Positions 10,201 through 16,926 of a DNA stretch of 64,000 nucleotides are shown here, piece by piece (positions within the stretch are counted from its first letter, which is position 1; each line of letters starts with the position of its first letter). This stretch comes from Sulfurimonas sp. (GTDB lineage: Bacteria > Campylobacterota > Campylobacteria > Campylobacterales > Sulfurimonadaceae): the NCBI RefSeq assembly GCF_029027405.1, contig NZ_CP093396.1, positions 744,001 through 808,000 on the forward strand, written 5' to 3'. The notes beneath the pieces are model-generated. The model was not told the origin of the DNA, did no database searches, and was given only the letters and a program-made list of their open reading frames with translations. Made by a program: the position numbers and the translations under genes.

Positions 10201-10701
10201 GATGGCAGTAATATGCGTATTAGTAAAGACTTTATGAATGCAATGCTAAATGTTGAATCTATAAGAAAGATATTTTTTACAAGTAAAGGTGATTTTTTAG
10301 GTACAAGTTTTTATCTAAAACCACATGCACTAGGACGAAAATTATCACGGATGGAATTTCACTATGATGAAAACTATATAGCATATGAACATGGACCAAT
10401 TAAATCAAGAAAGGTTATATGGCCAGCTGAAAGTTTAAATAATGTCGCTAAATTTACTATGTTCAACCTTGAAAAAAAGAAAGTGGTTGAGGATATAAAA
10501 GATGGAGAATGGGCCTTCTTTAAACTTGTTGATAAGTTCAAGAAAAAAGGGCATAAAATAAGAAGAGGAACTGATTCTATAATTATTGAACATAAAAAAG
10601 ATAGATATAGCGGTTCTTTTACTTTAACAGGCATGGCCGTAAAAGTTTTTACAAAAGCAAATCCTCTTAGAAGATTTAAACTTAATAGGGATGGTCTTTA
10701 A
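7213..10701 (+). CDS. tssM: T6SS inner-membrane protein TssM (IcmF family)
   Basis: 1162 residues, usual TssM length. Two N-terminal transmembrane helices (about 13-33 and 45-66) precede a cytoplasmic NTPase-like domain with P-loop GSGKEGKTS at 133-141 and the switch-like VDMPGNY. A third transmembrane helix near 432-455 (AIAIIYW) leads into a long, mostly helical periplasmic domain. The C-terminal beta-rich portion resembles the TssJ-binding region. The protein spans the periplasm and joins TssL to TssJ. The start overlaps tssL by eight bases and the stop shares one base with the pppA ATG (TAATG), indicating one transcript. The P-loop is intact, so nucleotide binding is plausible. Confidence 0.96.
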   Translation: MSKIKQSSLFKNPFFWIILIAFITTILIIFVSPYLFESLKSLTLRMLIGLSVFFGTILSLLLYTLFVKDEFKQKIRNIREQLKRKKEYSSITSEKVQDLKIRFNEAMRILKNSSIYKNKQIAGYELPWYLMVGSGKEGKTSILENSGLDFPLNINYDNRSVTEVGSTKSFQWYFAEHAIFVDMPGNYVSNNRSEEDLILWESFLKLFGRKRWKRPINGIVLTISVDTLMEKNEKELEQYAKDLRDRFDEISHAFVSNIPIYLLVSKVDNIVGFKEYFTGISEEEKEEVLGVTFDENENSIDTSVIQPELEALLQRLNSAVLDKVNREWDTDARSKILLFCNEFSALFEKLNMFVDIGFAQTRYRKPLMLRGIYFTSVPNGNEVPVSQEFEKSTLASIQPQKGMFIQKVLSDIIFPEADIIKMDTNYKKNQRIKHIGALVASVLIVAIAIIYWVQDFNSRLDSLDKSEKAMLKYDNTRAIISNQSDFKEILVALNQIKKLQDENKDNMSNSIWKVAYFKVSDRNKMIEDHYKEALENILLPRIAEFIEEQVSASIGDYDLTWESIKAYTMLKNEERRDKDFLIGWLATAWSHLYPNMNATQNDLNMHFSNLLDYGFSPYELREETLAISRKQLLEFGQEALVYKELKNEAKDKNLRDFRFSEALGSYASAFEGSDHIVPGFYTKKGFEDVIIADGKELIKKLVANNWVVGYSTELTDEELNAMYAKVQNHYFIDYKKHWVAALSSLKIPNYKSISEINNQLTVLTSGTSPIIGVLHMLKENTLIYTPAEKLQIKVDATHKGGKAASIASQNAIEKAKKIIKNTNVKNIREYFSVYNNLLGKDNKPTPKLETALLKLNTVYQEMTAIYGSVTPEKDAYTIVTDRVSGRHEPIIMQISALPRPVDKWFKTALKNDWEYLLSRTKKHISNQYKQEVLGFYNDKIKGRYPLVKRSRKNDIRVQDFEEFFKKNGIVDTFYKNYVSTFVKLNTRRGTYKYRTIDGSNMRISKDFMNAMLNVESIRKIFFTSKGDFLGTSFYLKPHALGRKLSRMEFHYDENYIAYEHGPIKSRKVIWPAESLNNVAKFTMFNLEKKKVVEDIKDGEWAFFKLVDKFKKKGHKIRRGTDSIIIEHKKDRYSGSFTLTGMAVKVFTKANPLRRFKLNRDGL

Positions 10702-11384
10702 TGCAGTGTATTAGTTGCTCTTTTACACATCCTGGGCATATCAGGATGAATAATGAAGATGCATATTTTACTAATAATGAATCAGAACTTTGGATTGTTT
10801 GTGATGGAATGGGTGGACATCAAGAGGGAAATTTTGCTAGTCATCTGGTAACAGATATATTTGAACATGTAAAACTTAACGGTAGTCTTGATCAAAAAAT
10901 TGAAGCAATTAGTTCTCAATTTTATAATATACATCGTATTTTACAAAAAAAAGTCCACAAGCTTGGAAATGATGCTGTGATTGGAACAACTTTGGTACTT
11001 TTACTAATTGAAGGTGACCAAGCAGTTAGTATTCATTCTGGAGATAGTCGATGTTACATAGTAAGAGACAACACTCTCTCTCTTGTGACTCAGGATCATG
11101 CTCGTAGTATAAATCACGGAGAAGGTGAAAGAAAAGCATTAACTAAAGCACTCTGCGCACCAGGAGAACTCTCCTTAGAAGTGAAAAAATTCAAGATACA
11201 AAGAGATGATATTTTTCTTTTATGTAGTGATGGTTTTTATGATAATCTTTCTACTAGTATCATAAAAGAAGGCATGCAAATTAATCCCTTAGAAAGTGCT
11301 ATGGATTATATGAGTTCAAAAGTATTGGAAGGTACTGCCGATGATAATCTTACTGCAACATTAGTGAGTGTACAATCTGTATGA
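10701..11384 (+). CDS. pppA: PP2C-family Ser/Thr phosphatase of the T6SS phosphorylation switch (PppA/TagG-like)
   Basis: 227 residues, a minimal cytoplasmic PPM/PP2C domain. The metal-binding and catalytic motifs are all present: NNED at 17-20, CDGMGGH at 34-40 (Asp35), GTTLVLL near 95-101, SGDSRCY at 113-119, CSDGFYDNL near 175-183 (Asp177) and DDNLT at 214-218. In characterised T6SSs this enzyme removes the phosphate that PpkA places on Fha or another partner and so resets the machine. It is translationally linked to tssM upstream (TAATG) and to the kinase downstream (4-base overlap ATGA). Confidence 0.92.
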   Translation: MQCISCSFTHPGHIRMNNEDAYFTNNESELWIVCDGMGGHQEGNFASHLVTDIFEHVKLNGSLDQKIEAISSQFYNIHRILQKKVHKLGNDAVIGTTLVLLLIEGDQAVSIHSGDSRCYIVRDNTLSLVTQDHARSINHGEGERKALTKALCAPGELSLEVKKFKIQRDDIFLLCSDGFYDNLSTSIIKEGMQINPLESAMDYMSSKVLEGTADDNLTATLVSVQSV

Positions 11385-12241
11385 GTACTTTTAAAAGTAA
11401 GTATAAACTAATCTTAAGTGGTAATGCCATGTTAAATAAACGATATACATTGGATAAAAAGATTGGAGAGGGTGGACTAAGTGAAGTTTATGATGTAAGT
11501 GATATATACTCTCAGTATTTTCAAGATACGAGAAACCTTGTTATAAAAATTCCATCATCTGAAATTGCCAATAAAAAAGATGTGGCTGCCTTTGTCTATT
11601 CTGAATACTCTTTGTTAAATTCCTTGCATCATGAAAATATTGTCAAAGCAGTAGACTTTGGAATTGATGAAGAATCAAGTATCCCTTATTTAATTATGCA
11701 AAAACTTGAAGGTGATTTACTTGTAAATATTGCTTTACATGAAATTGACATAAAGATGAAGCATAATCTTGCCTCATCTTTATATAAAGCAATCTTATAT
11801 ATGCATAATAAAGGTATAGTCCATGCAGATATTAATCCTACAAATATTATGATGTCAGCAGATGGAAATGCTCAGCTTTTTGATTTTGGTATCTCACAAA
11901 ATGTGGGCACCAAAAAAACATTTAGTTTAGCTATTGAAAAAAATAATGCATATAATCCAATTTACACTGCCCCTGAGATATTTGAAGGTGAAGCAGCTTC
12001 ATATAAAACGGATCTTTTTTCATTAGCGTGTGTTTTATATGAACTATATACGGGGGAACTCCCTTTTAAAAACTCTTCTCGTGAACTTGCAACTAAACCT
12101 TTGGGTCGAAAAAATCTTGAAAAAATACCATTAATTCAGAGAGCTTGGTTTAAAAAAATGTTAAGCCATAATCCAAATCTCAGACCAGAAAAAATACCTC
12201 TATATACTCGCTTTATTGTTTATATTAATAATTGTATTTAA
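11381..12241 (+). CDS. ppkA: Soluble Ser/Thr protein kinase of the T6SS phosphorylation switch (PpkA-like, short form)
   Basis: 286 residues, essentially only a Hanks-type kinase domain. The glycine loop is GEGG at 29-32, followed by the ATP-binding Lys56 (VIKI), Glu75, catalytic loop HADINPTN at 148-155 (Asp150, Asn155), DFG at 168-170, APE at 197-199 and Arg268. Catalytic residues are complete, although the usual HRD is HAD; lack of the HRD Arg is common in kinases not activated by activation-loop phosphorylation. No transmembrane helix or periplasmic sensor domain is present, unlike Pseudomonas PpkA, so input must be cytoplasmic. The FHA protein at 3041 is the most likely target or reader. 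It is the last gene before the array. Confidence 0.9.
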   Translation: MSTFKSKYKLILSGNAMLNKRYTLDKKIGEGGLSEVYDVSDIYSQYFQDTRNLVIKIPSSEIANKKDVAAFVYSEYSLLNSLHHENIVKAVDFGIDEESSIPYLIMQKLEGDLLVNIALHEIDIKMKHNLASSLYKAILYMHNKGIVHADINPTNIMMSADGNAQLFDFGISQNVGTKKTFSLAIEKNNAYNPIYTAPEIFEGEAASYKTDLFSLACVLYELYTGELPFKNSSRELATKPLGRKNLEKIPLIQRAWFKKMLSHNPNLRPEKIPLYTRFIVYINNCI

Positions 12242-12283
12242 AGTGAGTATATCCGAAACATATTAATCGAAAAACCTTTTAAA

Positions 12284-12320
12284 AATACAAAAATAAATAT
12301 TTTAAGTTATTTTTTGTATT
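12284..12320 (+). promoter_or_regulatory. AT-rich inverted repeat between ppkA and hcp1
   Basis: AATACAAAAATAA (12284-12296) pairs with TTATTTTTTGTATT (12307-12320) with one bulged base and a 10-base loop. It lies 42 bases after the ppkA stop and just upstream of the hcp1 -10 box, over the place a -35 would occupy. It could terminate the ppkA operon or act as an operator. The downstream arm overlaps the TTAAGTT.TTT.TTGTATT block shared by all hcp promoters, but the full dyad occurs only here. Confidence 0.35.
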
Positions 12321-12322
12321 GA

Positions 12323-12363
12323 GTTAACTATAATAAAACCCAAATTAACTATAAGGAAATTAA
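12323..12363 (+). promoter_or_regulatory. hcp1 promoter and ribosome-binding site
   Basis: A perfect TATAAT -10 (12329-12334) lies 35 bases before the hcp1 ATG, followed by an AAGGAA Shine-Dalgarno (12353-12358). No convincing -35 hexamer and no sigma-54 GG/GC doublet is visible, as is usual for vegetative promoters of Campylobacterota. The segment from the -10 box to the ATG is the same in all six hcp copies. Confidence 0.65.
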
Positions 12364-12882
12364 ATGGATAATCCAGTTTTTATGTCAATCGAAGGTAGCA
12401 CACAAGGTAATATAACAGAAGGTGCAACAACACCAGAATCAGTAGGTAATATTTATCAGAATGGTCATGAAGATGAGGCGATAGTAAAAGCATTTACTCA
12501 CAACATTAACATCCCACGAAATACGACTACAGGTCAGCCAACAGGTCAAAGAACTCACAACCCATTGATTGTTACTAAACTAATTGATAAGAGTTCACCA
12601 CTTCTTTATAATGCACTAACTAAAGGTGAGACTTTAAAGAAAGTAGAACTTAAATGGTATAGAACTTCATATGCAGGTAAACCTGAGCATTACTACAGTA
12701 TGACTCTTGAAGATGCTGTAATAACTAATATGGATGCATCTATGGAATCTCAAGAGAGTTCATCAGCGGCTCAAGTTATGCCTCTTGAAGTAGTATCTTT
12801 TTCTTACAGAAAGATTTCTTGGAGACATGAAACTGCTAGTACATCTGGAGAAGATGACTGGAGAGTAGGTGTAGGAGCGTAA
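12364..12882 (+). CDS. hcp: T6SS inner-tube protein Hcp (copy 1)
   Basis: 172 residues of the Hcp1/TssD family. It opens with MDNPVFMSIEGSTQGNITEG, where Hcp proteins carry the conserved FMSIEG(x)xQG, followed by FTHNINIPRNT..GQPTGQR and the C-terminal SFSYRKISWRHE. Hcp hexamers stack to form the tube propelled by the sheath, and they can carry small cargo in the lumen. It is the first gene of module A1, with its own promoter and a strong Shine-Dalgarno. A 116-base structured spacer separates it from vgrG1. Protein identical to copies 3, 4, 5 and 6. Confidence 0.97.
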   Translation: MDNPVFMSIEGSTQGNITEGATTPESVGNIYQNGHEDEAIVKAFTHNINIPRNTTTGQPTGQRTHNPLIVTKLIDKSSPLLYNALTKGETLKKVELKWYRTSYAGKPEHYYSMTLEDAVITNMDASMESQESSSAAQVMPLEVVSFSYRKISWRHETASTSGEDDWRVGVGA

Positions 12883-12896
12883 GCCCCTATACTTTA

Positions 12897-12957
12897 TTTC
12901 GGGGAAACCCGGAAAATAAATTTTAGTGTGAAAAGTACATTTTAGTACTTTTCATAC
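12897..12957 (+). promoter_or_regulatory. Double hairpin in the hcp1-vgrG1 spacer
   Basis: The first hairpin, TTTCGGGG-AAA-CCCGGAAA (12897-12915), has one G-G mismatch. Its GGGG can alternatively pair with CCCC at 12884-12887 just after the hcp stop, so two exclusive folds are possible. The second hairpin has a 13-bp stem (12926-12938 with 12945-12957, one G-U pair) and a 6-base loop. There is no U-tract after either, so a full terminator is unlikely. A partial terminator, RNase barrier or hcp mRNA stabiliser would explain higher Hcp than VgrG output. Downstream, AAGTATCT occurs twice in tandem just before the vgrG Shine-Dalgarno. Confidence 0.6.
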
Positions 12958-12998
12958 CAAAGTTTATTAAGTATCTAAGTATCTTTAAAAGGTAGAAA

Positions 12999-15881
12999 AT
13001 GTCACAACTAACATCTCCCATGAACAGTAAAATCCACCAACGAATCTCAGCCCAACTAAAACTATCTGAATATAATCAAGCAGATACTATTATGCAAGGA
13101 AGAGACTCCTATAGCGTATATGAACTAGAAGGTAAAAGTTCAATCTTAACTGGATACGAATATAAACTTACCTTCATAAGTGATGAAGAGATAAATGTAG
13201 AGGATATAGTAGATACAGAGACAGAACTACACTTAAGAGATGAAACAAGCCCACTAAACTCTAAAAAGATATATGGAAAAATCATTGAAGCTAAAGAGAA
13301 TGGAAGTGTAGCAAGAAAAAAGCTTTACCAAATAAAAATAGTATCCCCTCTACACTATCTTTCACTTAATCAAAGATATGAAGTCTATCAAGAGATGAAT
13401 GTACCTGATATCATTTCATCTATCATTGCAAAATATTCAGTACTACTAAATATTCAACTTGATGTAAAAATAGATACTCAAACTATACCAAAGCGTCATA
13501 CTTGTACACAGTATAAACAAAGTGACTTTGAATTTATTAAAATGTTGTGTGAAGAAGAAGGTTACATCCTTCTAATAGATGCATCTTCAAATAATCCATA
13601 CACAGTTACCCTGTGTGAACTAAACGAACATGCTCCACTAAATACAGAAATTATAGAATGTACATATAATAAAGTTAAAACATTTTCAACATCAGCACAA
13701 GCACAAGACTATTATGAAAATAAAAAGCCTTCTTTAGACTTCAATATACAAGCAGGACAAGTAATGCATAGTCATACTTTTGCTGATAATGAAGTAACAT
13801 CCCAATTACGCTCAGATATAAAAAAAGAGACTCTCCGTGATAGACTTGATAAACTAGATGAGTCTCTGTATAAAGACCTCTCTCGTTATGCAAAGATAGA
13901 TGCAGAGCAAGGTTTTTCACAAGGTATTAGAGTTCTAGGAAACTCAGAAGAATTAAGTGTTAAAGATGGAGTAGTTCTAAACCTAAAAGATATTAAAGGA
14001 CATAAGAATACTCAAGTAATTGTTCTAAGTGTAAAGTATAAAGCAACATTTCCAAATGCCTTAGATGAGTATGCTCAAGTTGCAGATGATGAACAACAAG
14101 CACAGTACAGTGTAGAGTTCATAGCAATCCCAAGTGAAGTTATATATAGACCACAAGTAATTACTTCTAAACCACGAATCCACTCTATACAAACAGCAAT
14201 AGTTTCAAATACAGATAAAGATACTTCAAAGTTTGCAAATGAAATAGATGTAAACGAAAGAGGAGAGATAAAAGTAATATTTCACTTTGATGAAAAGAGA
14301 CCTACCTCTGCTTATGTACCACTCTCAAATATCTATAGTGGAGATGGCTATGGCGTACAGTTCTTACCTAGAGTTAACTCTGAAGTAATAGTAAGCTTTA
14401 TAAATGGAGATATAGATAGACCAATAATAACGGGAGCTTTGCACAATGGAGAGAACCGACATCCATTTAACCTGCCAAAAGAAAAAACAAAGTCATTTAT
14501 AAAAACCCAAACAACACCCCAATACGAAGATAAAGAGGGATATAATGAACTACTCTTTGAAGATAAACAAGGAGAAGAGTTACTAAGCCTAAGAGCACAG
14601 AATGATTATGAACTAAATGTACTAAACAATAGTAATACACATATAGCAAACAATAAAAAAACAATCATAGATAATGACCTAGAACTCACTGTCCAAAACG
14701 ATTCAACCCAAACAATAGGAAATGATAAGAAAGTAAATATACTAGGTAATGAGATAAAGACAATAGAAAAAGAGCAAATACTAACAATCAAAGAAGACCA
14801 AGAGATACATATACTTAAAGATGCTAACACCATCATCAATAATAATCAAAAAACAATCATAGAACAAGATCTTATCCAAAGGATAAAAGGTCAAGTAACT
14901 CACTATATAGAAAAAGACCAAAAAGAGAAATACTTAGCAAATCTATTTTTACAAATAGAAGCAGAACTTGGGATTGAAATAACAAGCTCTTACCATTTAA
15001 ACGCAAAAACAATTAAACAAGAAGCTGAAACTGTAGAAATAGAAGCAAGTGATGGAATAAGCCTAAAGTGTGGTGGAAGTGTTCTAACTGTAGATGGAGG
15101 AGGGATTCATCTAAAAGCATCAAAAGTTGATACTGACTCAGGAAATGCAGGAGTAACAGCGAGTAAAATTGCTATTGCTAAAATAGAAAAACCACTCTAT
15201 AATAAACTCAGAGTTACAAAAGTGGAAGCAAGCATTACTAAACAAGATGAGATTACCCAAGTATTAACATACACAGCAAGTGTAGAAAAGTTTGAAGATG
15301 GTGCATGGAGTGAAACAACAGAACTTACAACAACACAAGAGGCACAAATCAACTGGTACTTCATTAAAAACAATGACCAAGAGAATAAAGATATATTAAC
15401 AGATAACCCAACAGACGATACCATTAACAGCAAAGGTTTAAAAATGTCTGTTACACTAGAAAAAGAGAATATCTATAAACACGGACATGCTCATGCATTT
15501 GTAGTTGATGCAGTTGAAGAGGGATATGAAGTTACTGAACTTATGCGTTATCTTGAAGTAGAAAATATTTATCATGTAGGAAAAATAAAAGATGGTTCAG
15601 TAGAATGTGAAGCAACATTAAATGTTGAAGATATTAAAGAAGATGAAAAAGCAAAAATTCGTTGGAACATTAACGGAAAAGAGAAATCAGAGCTAAATGG
15701 AAAAACAGAGATAACACACGATTTAAAAGAAGAGAAAGTTAGAGATGTTCTCTTTAAAGCTTATATCGAAGGAAATCCTGAAAATGCAGCTATTATTACT
15801 TTGAGTAATGATGTTGAAAGTGAAGAGAAAACAACAGGCGACATTAAGGATGAAAAGGAAGTTTCAAATAATGATTCTTAA
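12999..15881 (+). CDS. vgrG: VgrG spike protein, type-A tail (vgrG1, module A1)
   Basis: 960 residues. A gp27-like domain (about 20-390) is followed by a gp5-type OB fold (about 400-490) with YGVQFLPRVNSEVIVSF and GDIDRPIITGALHNG, the VgrG signature. A gp5-like beta-helix (about 515-710) with short IINNNQKTI-type repeats ends at CGGSVLTVDGGGIHLKAS. Two further beta-rich domains follow: one shared by the type-A and type-B VgrGs (730-848), and a class-specific tail (about 849-960). VgrG trimers cap the Hcp tube. The extra tail is where cargo lipases would dock, since it changes with effector class. The start has an AAAGGT ribosome-binding site. The 3' end overlaps the Sel1 gene by 11 bases. Confidence 0.95.
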   Translation: MSQLTSPMNSKIHQRISAQLKLSEYNQADTIMQGRDSYSVYELEGKSSILTGYEYKLTFISDEEINVEDIVDTETELHLRDETSPLNSKKIYGKIIEAKENGSVARKKLYQIKIVSPLHYLSLNQRYEVYQEMNVPDIISSIIAKYSVLLNIQLDVKIDTQTIPKRHTCTQYKQSDFEFIKMLCEEEGYILLIDASSNNPYTVTLCELNEHAPLNTEIIECTYNKVKTFSTSAQAQDYYENKKPSLDFNIQAGQVMHSHTFADNEVTSQLRSDIKKETLRDRLDKLDESLYKDLSRYAKIDAEQGFSQGIRVLGNSEELSVKDGVVLNLKDIKGHKNTQVIVLSVKYKATFPNALDEYAQVADDEQQAQYSVEFIAIPSEVIYRPQVITSKPRIHSIQTAIVSNTDKDTSKFANEIDVNERGEIKVIFHFDEKRPTSAYVPLSNIYSGDGYGVQFLPRVNSEVIVSFINGDIDRPIITGALHNGENRHPFNLPKEKTKSFIKTQTTPQYEDKEGYNELLFEDKQGEELLSLRAQNDYELNVLNNSNTHIANNKKTIIDNDLELTVQNDSTQTIGNDKKVNILGNEIKTIEKEQILTIKEDQEIHILKDANTIINNNQKTIIEQDLIQRIKGQVTHYIEKDQKEKYLANLFLQIEAELGIEITSSYHLNAKTIKQEAETVEIEASDGISLKCGGSVLTVDGGGIHLKASKVDTDSGNAGVTASKIAIAKIEKPLYNKLRVTKVEASITKQDEITQVLTYTASVEKFEDGAWSETTELTTTQEAQINWYFIKNNDQENKDILTDNPTDDTINSKGLKMSVTLEKENIYKHGHAHAFVVDAVEEGYEVTELMRYLEVENIYHVGKIKDGSVECEATLNVEDIKEDEKAKIRWNINGKEKSELNGKTEITHDLKEEKVRDVLFKAYIEGNPENAAIITLSNDVESEEKTTGDIKDEKEVSNNDS

Positions 15882-16926
15882 GTATATATTAGCATTTTTA
15901 GTAATAACTAGCGTACTCCAAGCAAAAGTTGGAAATTGTCAAGTAGGCAATGGTAAAAGTAGTTTTGTGAAATGTTTAGAAAAAGAAGCAAAAAAAACAG
16001 ACAGTATTGAAGATATAAACTTCTTAGCATCATTTTACGCAATAGATAAAGAATATGATAAGTCTATCTCTTGGTATAAAAAGTCAGCAGAAAAAGGTAA
16101 TGCTAAAGCTGCTTTTTTCTTAGGTGGTATTTATGATGAAGCTCTTGATGATAAAAAAGAAGCTCTTCGATGGTATAAAAAATCTGCCATGCAAGATTAT
16201 GATGATGCCATGCAACATCTTAATGAAACGATGGAAAATGTTTATGGTAAAAGTAACACCATAGAGATATATAAAAAAGCTATAAAAAAAGGTGAAGATG
16301 TTTATTGGAATAAGCGTTTTTTAGCGAATTTTTATTTTAGAATTGAGGCATACGAAAAGAGAATTGAAATTCTTAATGAGATGCTAATCCAATACCCTAA
16401 GAAAAAGGACAAATGGTTGGTATCCTTAGGAAATACCTATATGAAAAAATTCTTAAATAATAGAGAAAAAGAGTTGGAATACTATCAAGAAGCTGCAAAG
16501 CTTGGTAATAAGATGGCAATGCATAACCTTGGTCTTTATTATGGAGATAAAAAAGATTATAAAACTGCGGAGATGTGGTTTAGAAAAGCAGATGAAAATC
16601 AAATGGTTTGTTTGATGTATAAAGAAATAATTAAAGATAAGGTTAGGGCTTTAGACTGTTATAGAGAAGAAGCTAAGAGTGGTAAAATAAATGAAATAGG
16701 AAGATTAGCATATATATATCAAGTAGAGTTTGAAGAATATGATGAAGCTTTTAAATTGTATAAAGATATAGTTGAAAAAGGGGATAGTTCGGGTGCGTTG
16801 AATATGGCAATAGCATATAAGTATCATTTCCATAATGATGAAAAAGCAGTATTTTGGTACAAAAAAGCCGCATCTATGGGCAATCAAAAAGCTATAAAAT
16901 ACTTAAGAAAGAAAGGATTACTCTAA
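15871..16926 (+). CDS. Exported Sel1-repeat protein, candidate immunity protein to the adjacent lipase (A1)
   Basis: 351 residues. The signal peptide is MILKYILAFLVITSVLQA; two Cys (23 and 35) at the mature N-terminus could form a periplasmic disulphide. About eight Sel1/TPR-like helical repeats follow (A..WYKKSA..G...A...LG pattern), from ~50 to 340. Sel1-repeat proteins are, as I recall, known immunity proteins for a T6SS lipase in Pseudomonas (PldB locus). With export, cognate pairing and co-variation with the neighbouring lipase, immunity is the best inference. Residues 149-244 are the type-I allele shared with A3; 266-328 are unique. An upstream in-frame Met at 15808 was rejected because it would bury the signal peptide. 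The stop overlaps the lipase ATG (TAATG). Confidence 0.8.
   Translation: MILKYILAFLVITSVLQAKVGNCQVGNGKSSFVKCLEKEAKKTDSIEDINFLASFYAIDKEYDKSISWYKKSAEKGNAKAAFFLGGIYDEALDDKKEALRWYKKSAMQDYDDAMQHLNETMENVYGKSNTIEIYKKAIKKGEDVYWNKRFLANFYFRIEAYEKRIEILNEMLIQYPKKKDKWLVSLGNTYMKKFLNNREKELEYYQEAAKLGNKMAMHNLGLYYGDKKDYKTAEMWFRKADENQMVCLMYKEIIKDKVRALDCYREEAKSGKINEIGRLAYIYQVEFEEYDEAFKLYKDIVEKGDSSGALNMAIAYKYHFHNDEKAVFWYKKAASMGNQKAIKYLRKKGLL

Noticed and set aside
12926..12957. Second spacer hairpin as an intrinsic terminator
   Set aside because: It has no U-tract after the stem, and vgrG downstream has no promoter that I can see. Kept only as a regulatory hairpin.
14606..14839. A 77-codon minus-strand ORF that recurs inside the type-A and type-B vgrG genes
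   Set aside because: It is the antisense of the conserved beta-helix coding region and repeats only because vgrG repeats. There is no ribosome-binding site, and its Ser/Phe/Val-rich product is typical of a shadow frame.
15808..15870. In-frame Met 21 codons upstream of the type-A Sel1 proteins
   Set aside because: The extension lies within the vgrG tail and would place a highly charged stretch before a clear signal peptide. In A3 the vgrG stop falls before the preferred start.
16854..16925. Longer start for the A1 lipase
   Set aside because: The other type-A copies do not have this extension open, and it overlaps the Sel1 gene; the ATG in TAATG is common to all.
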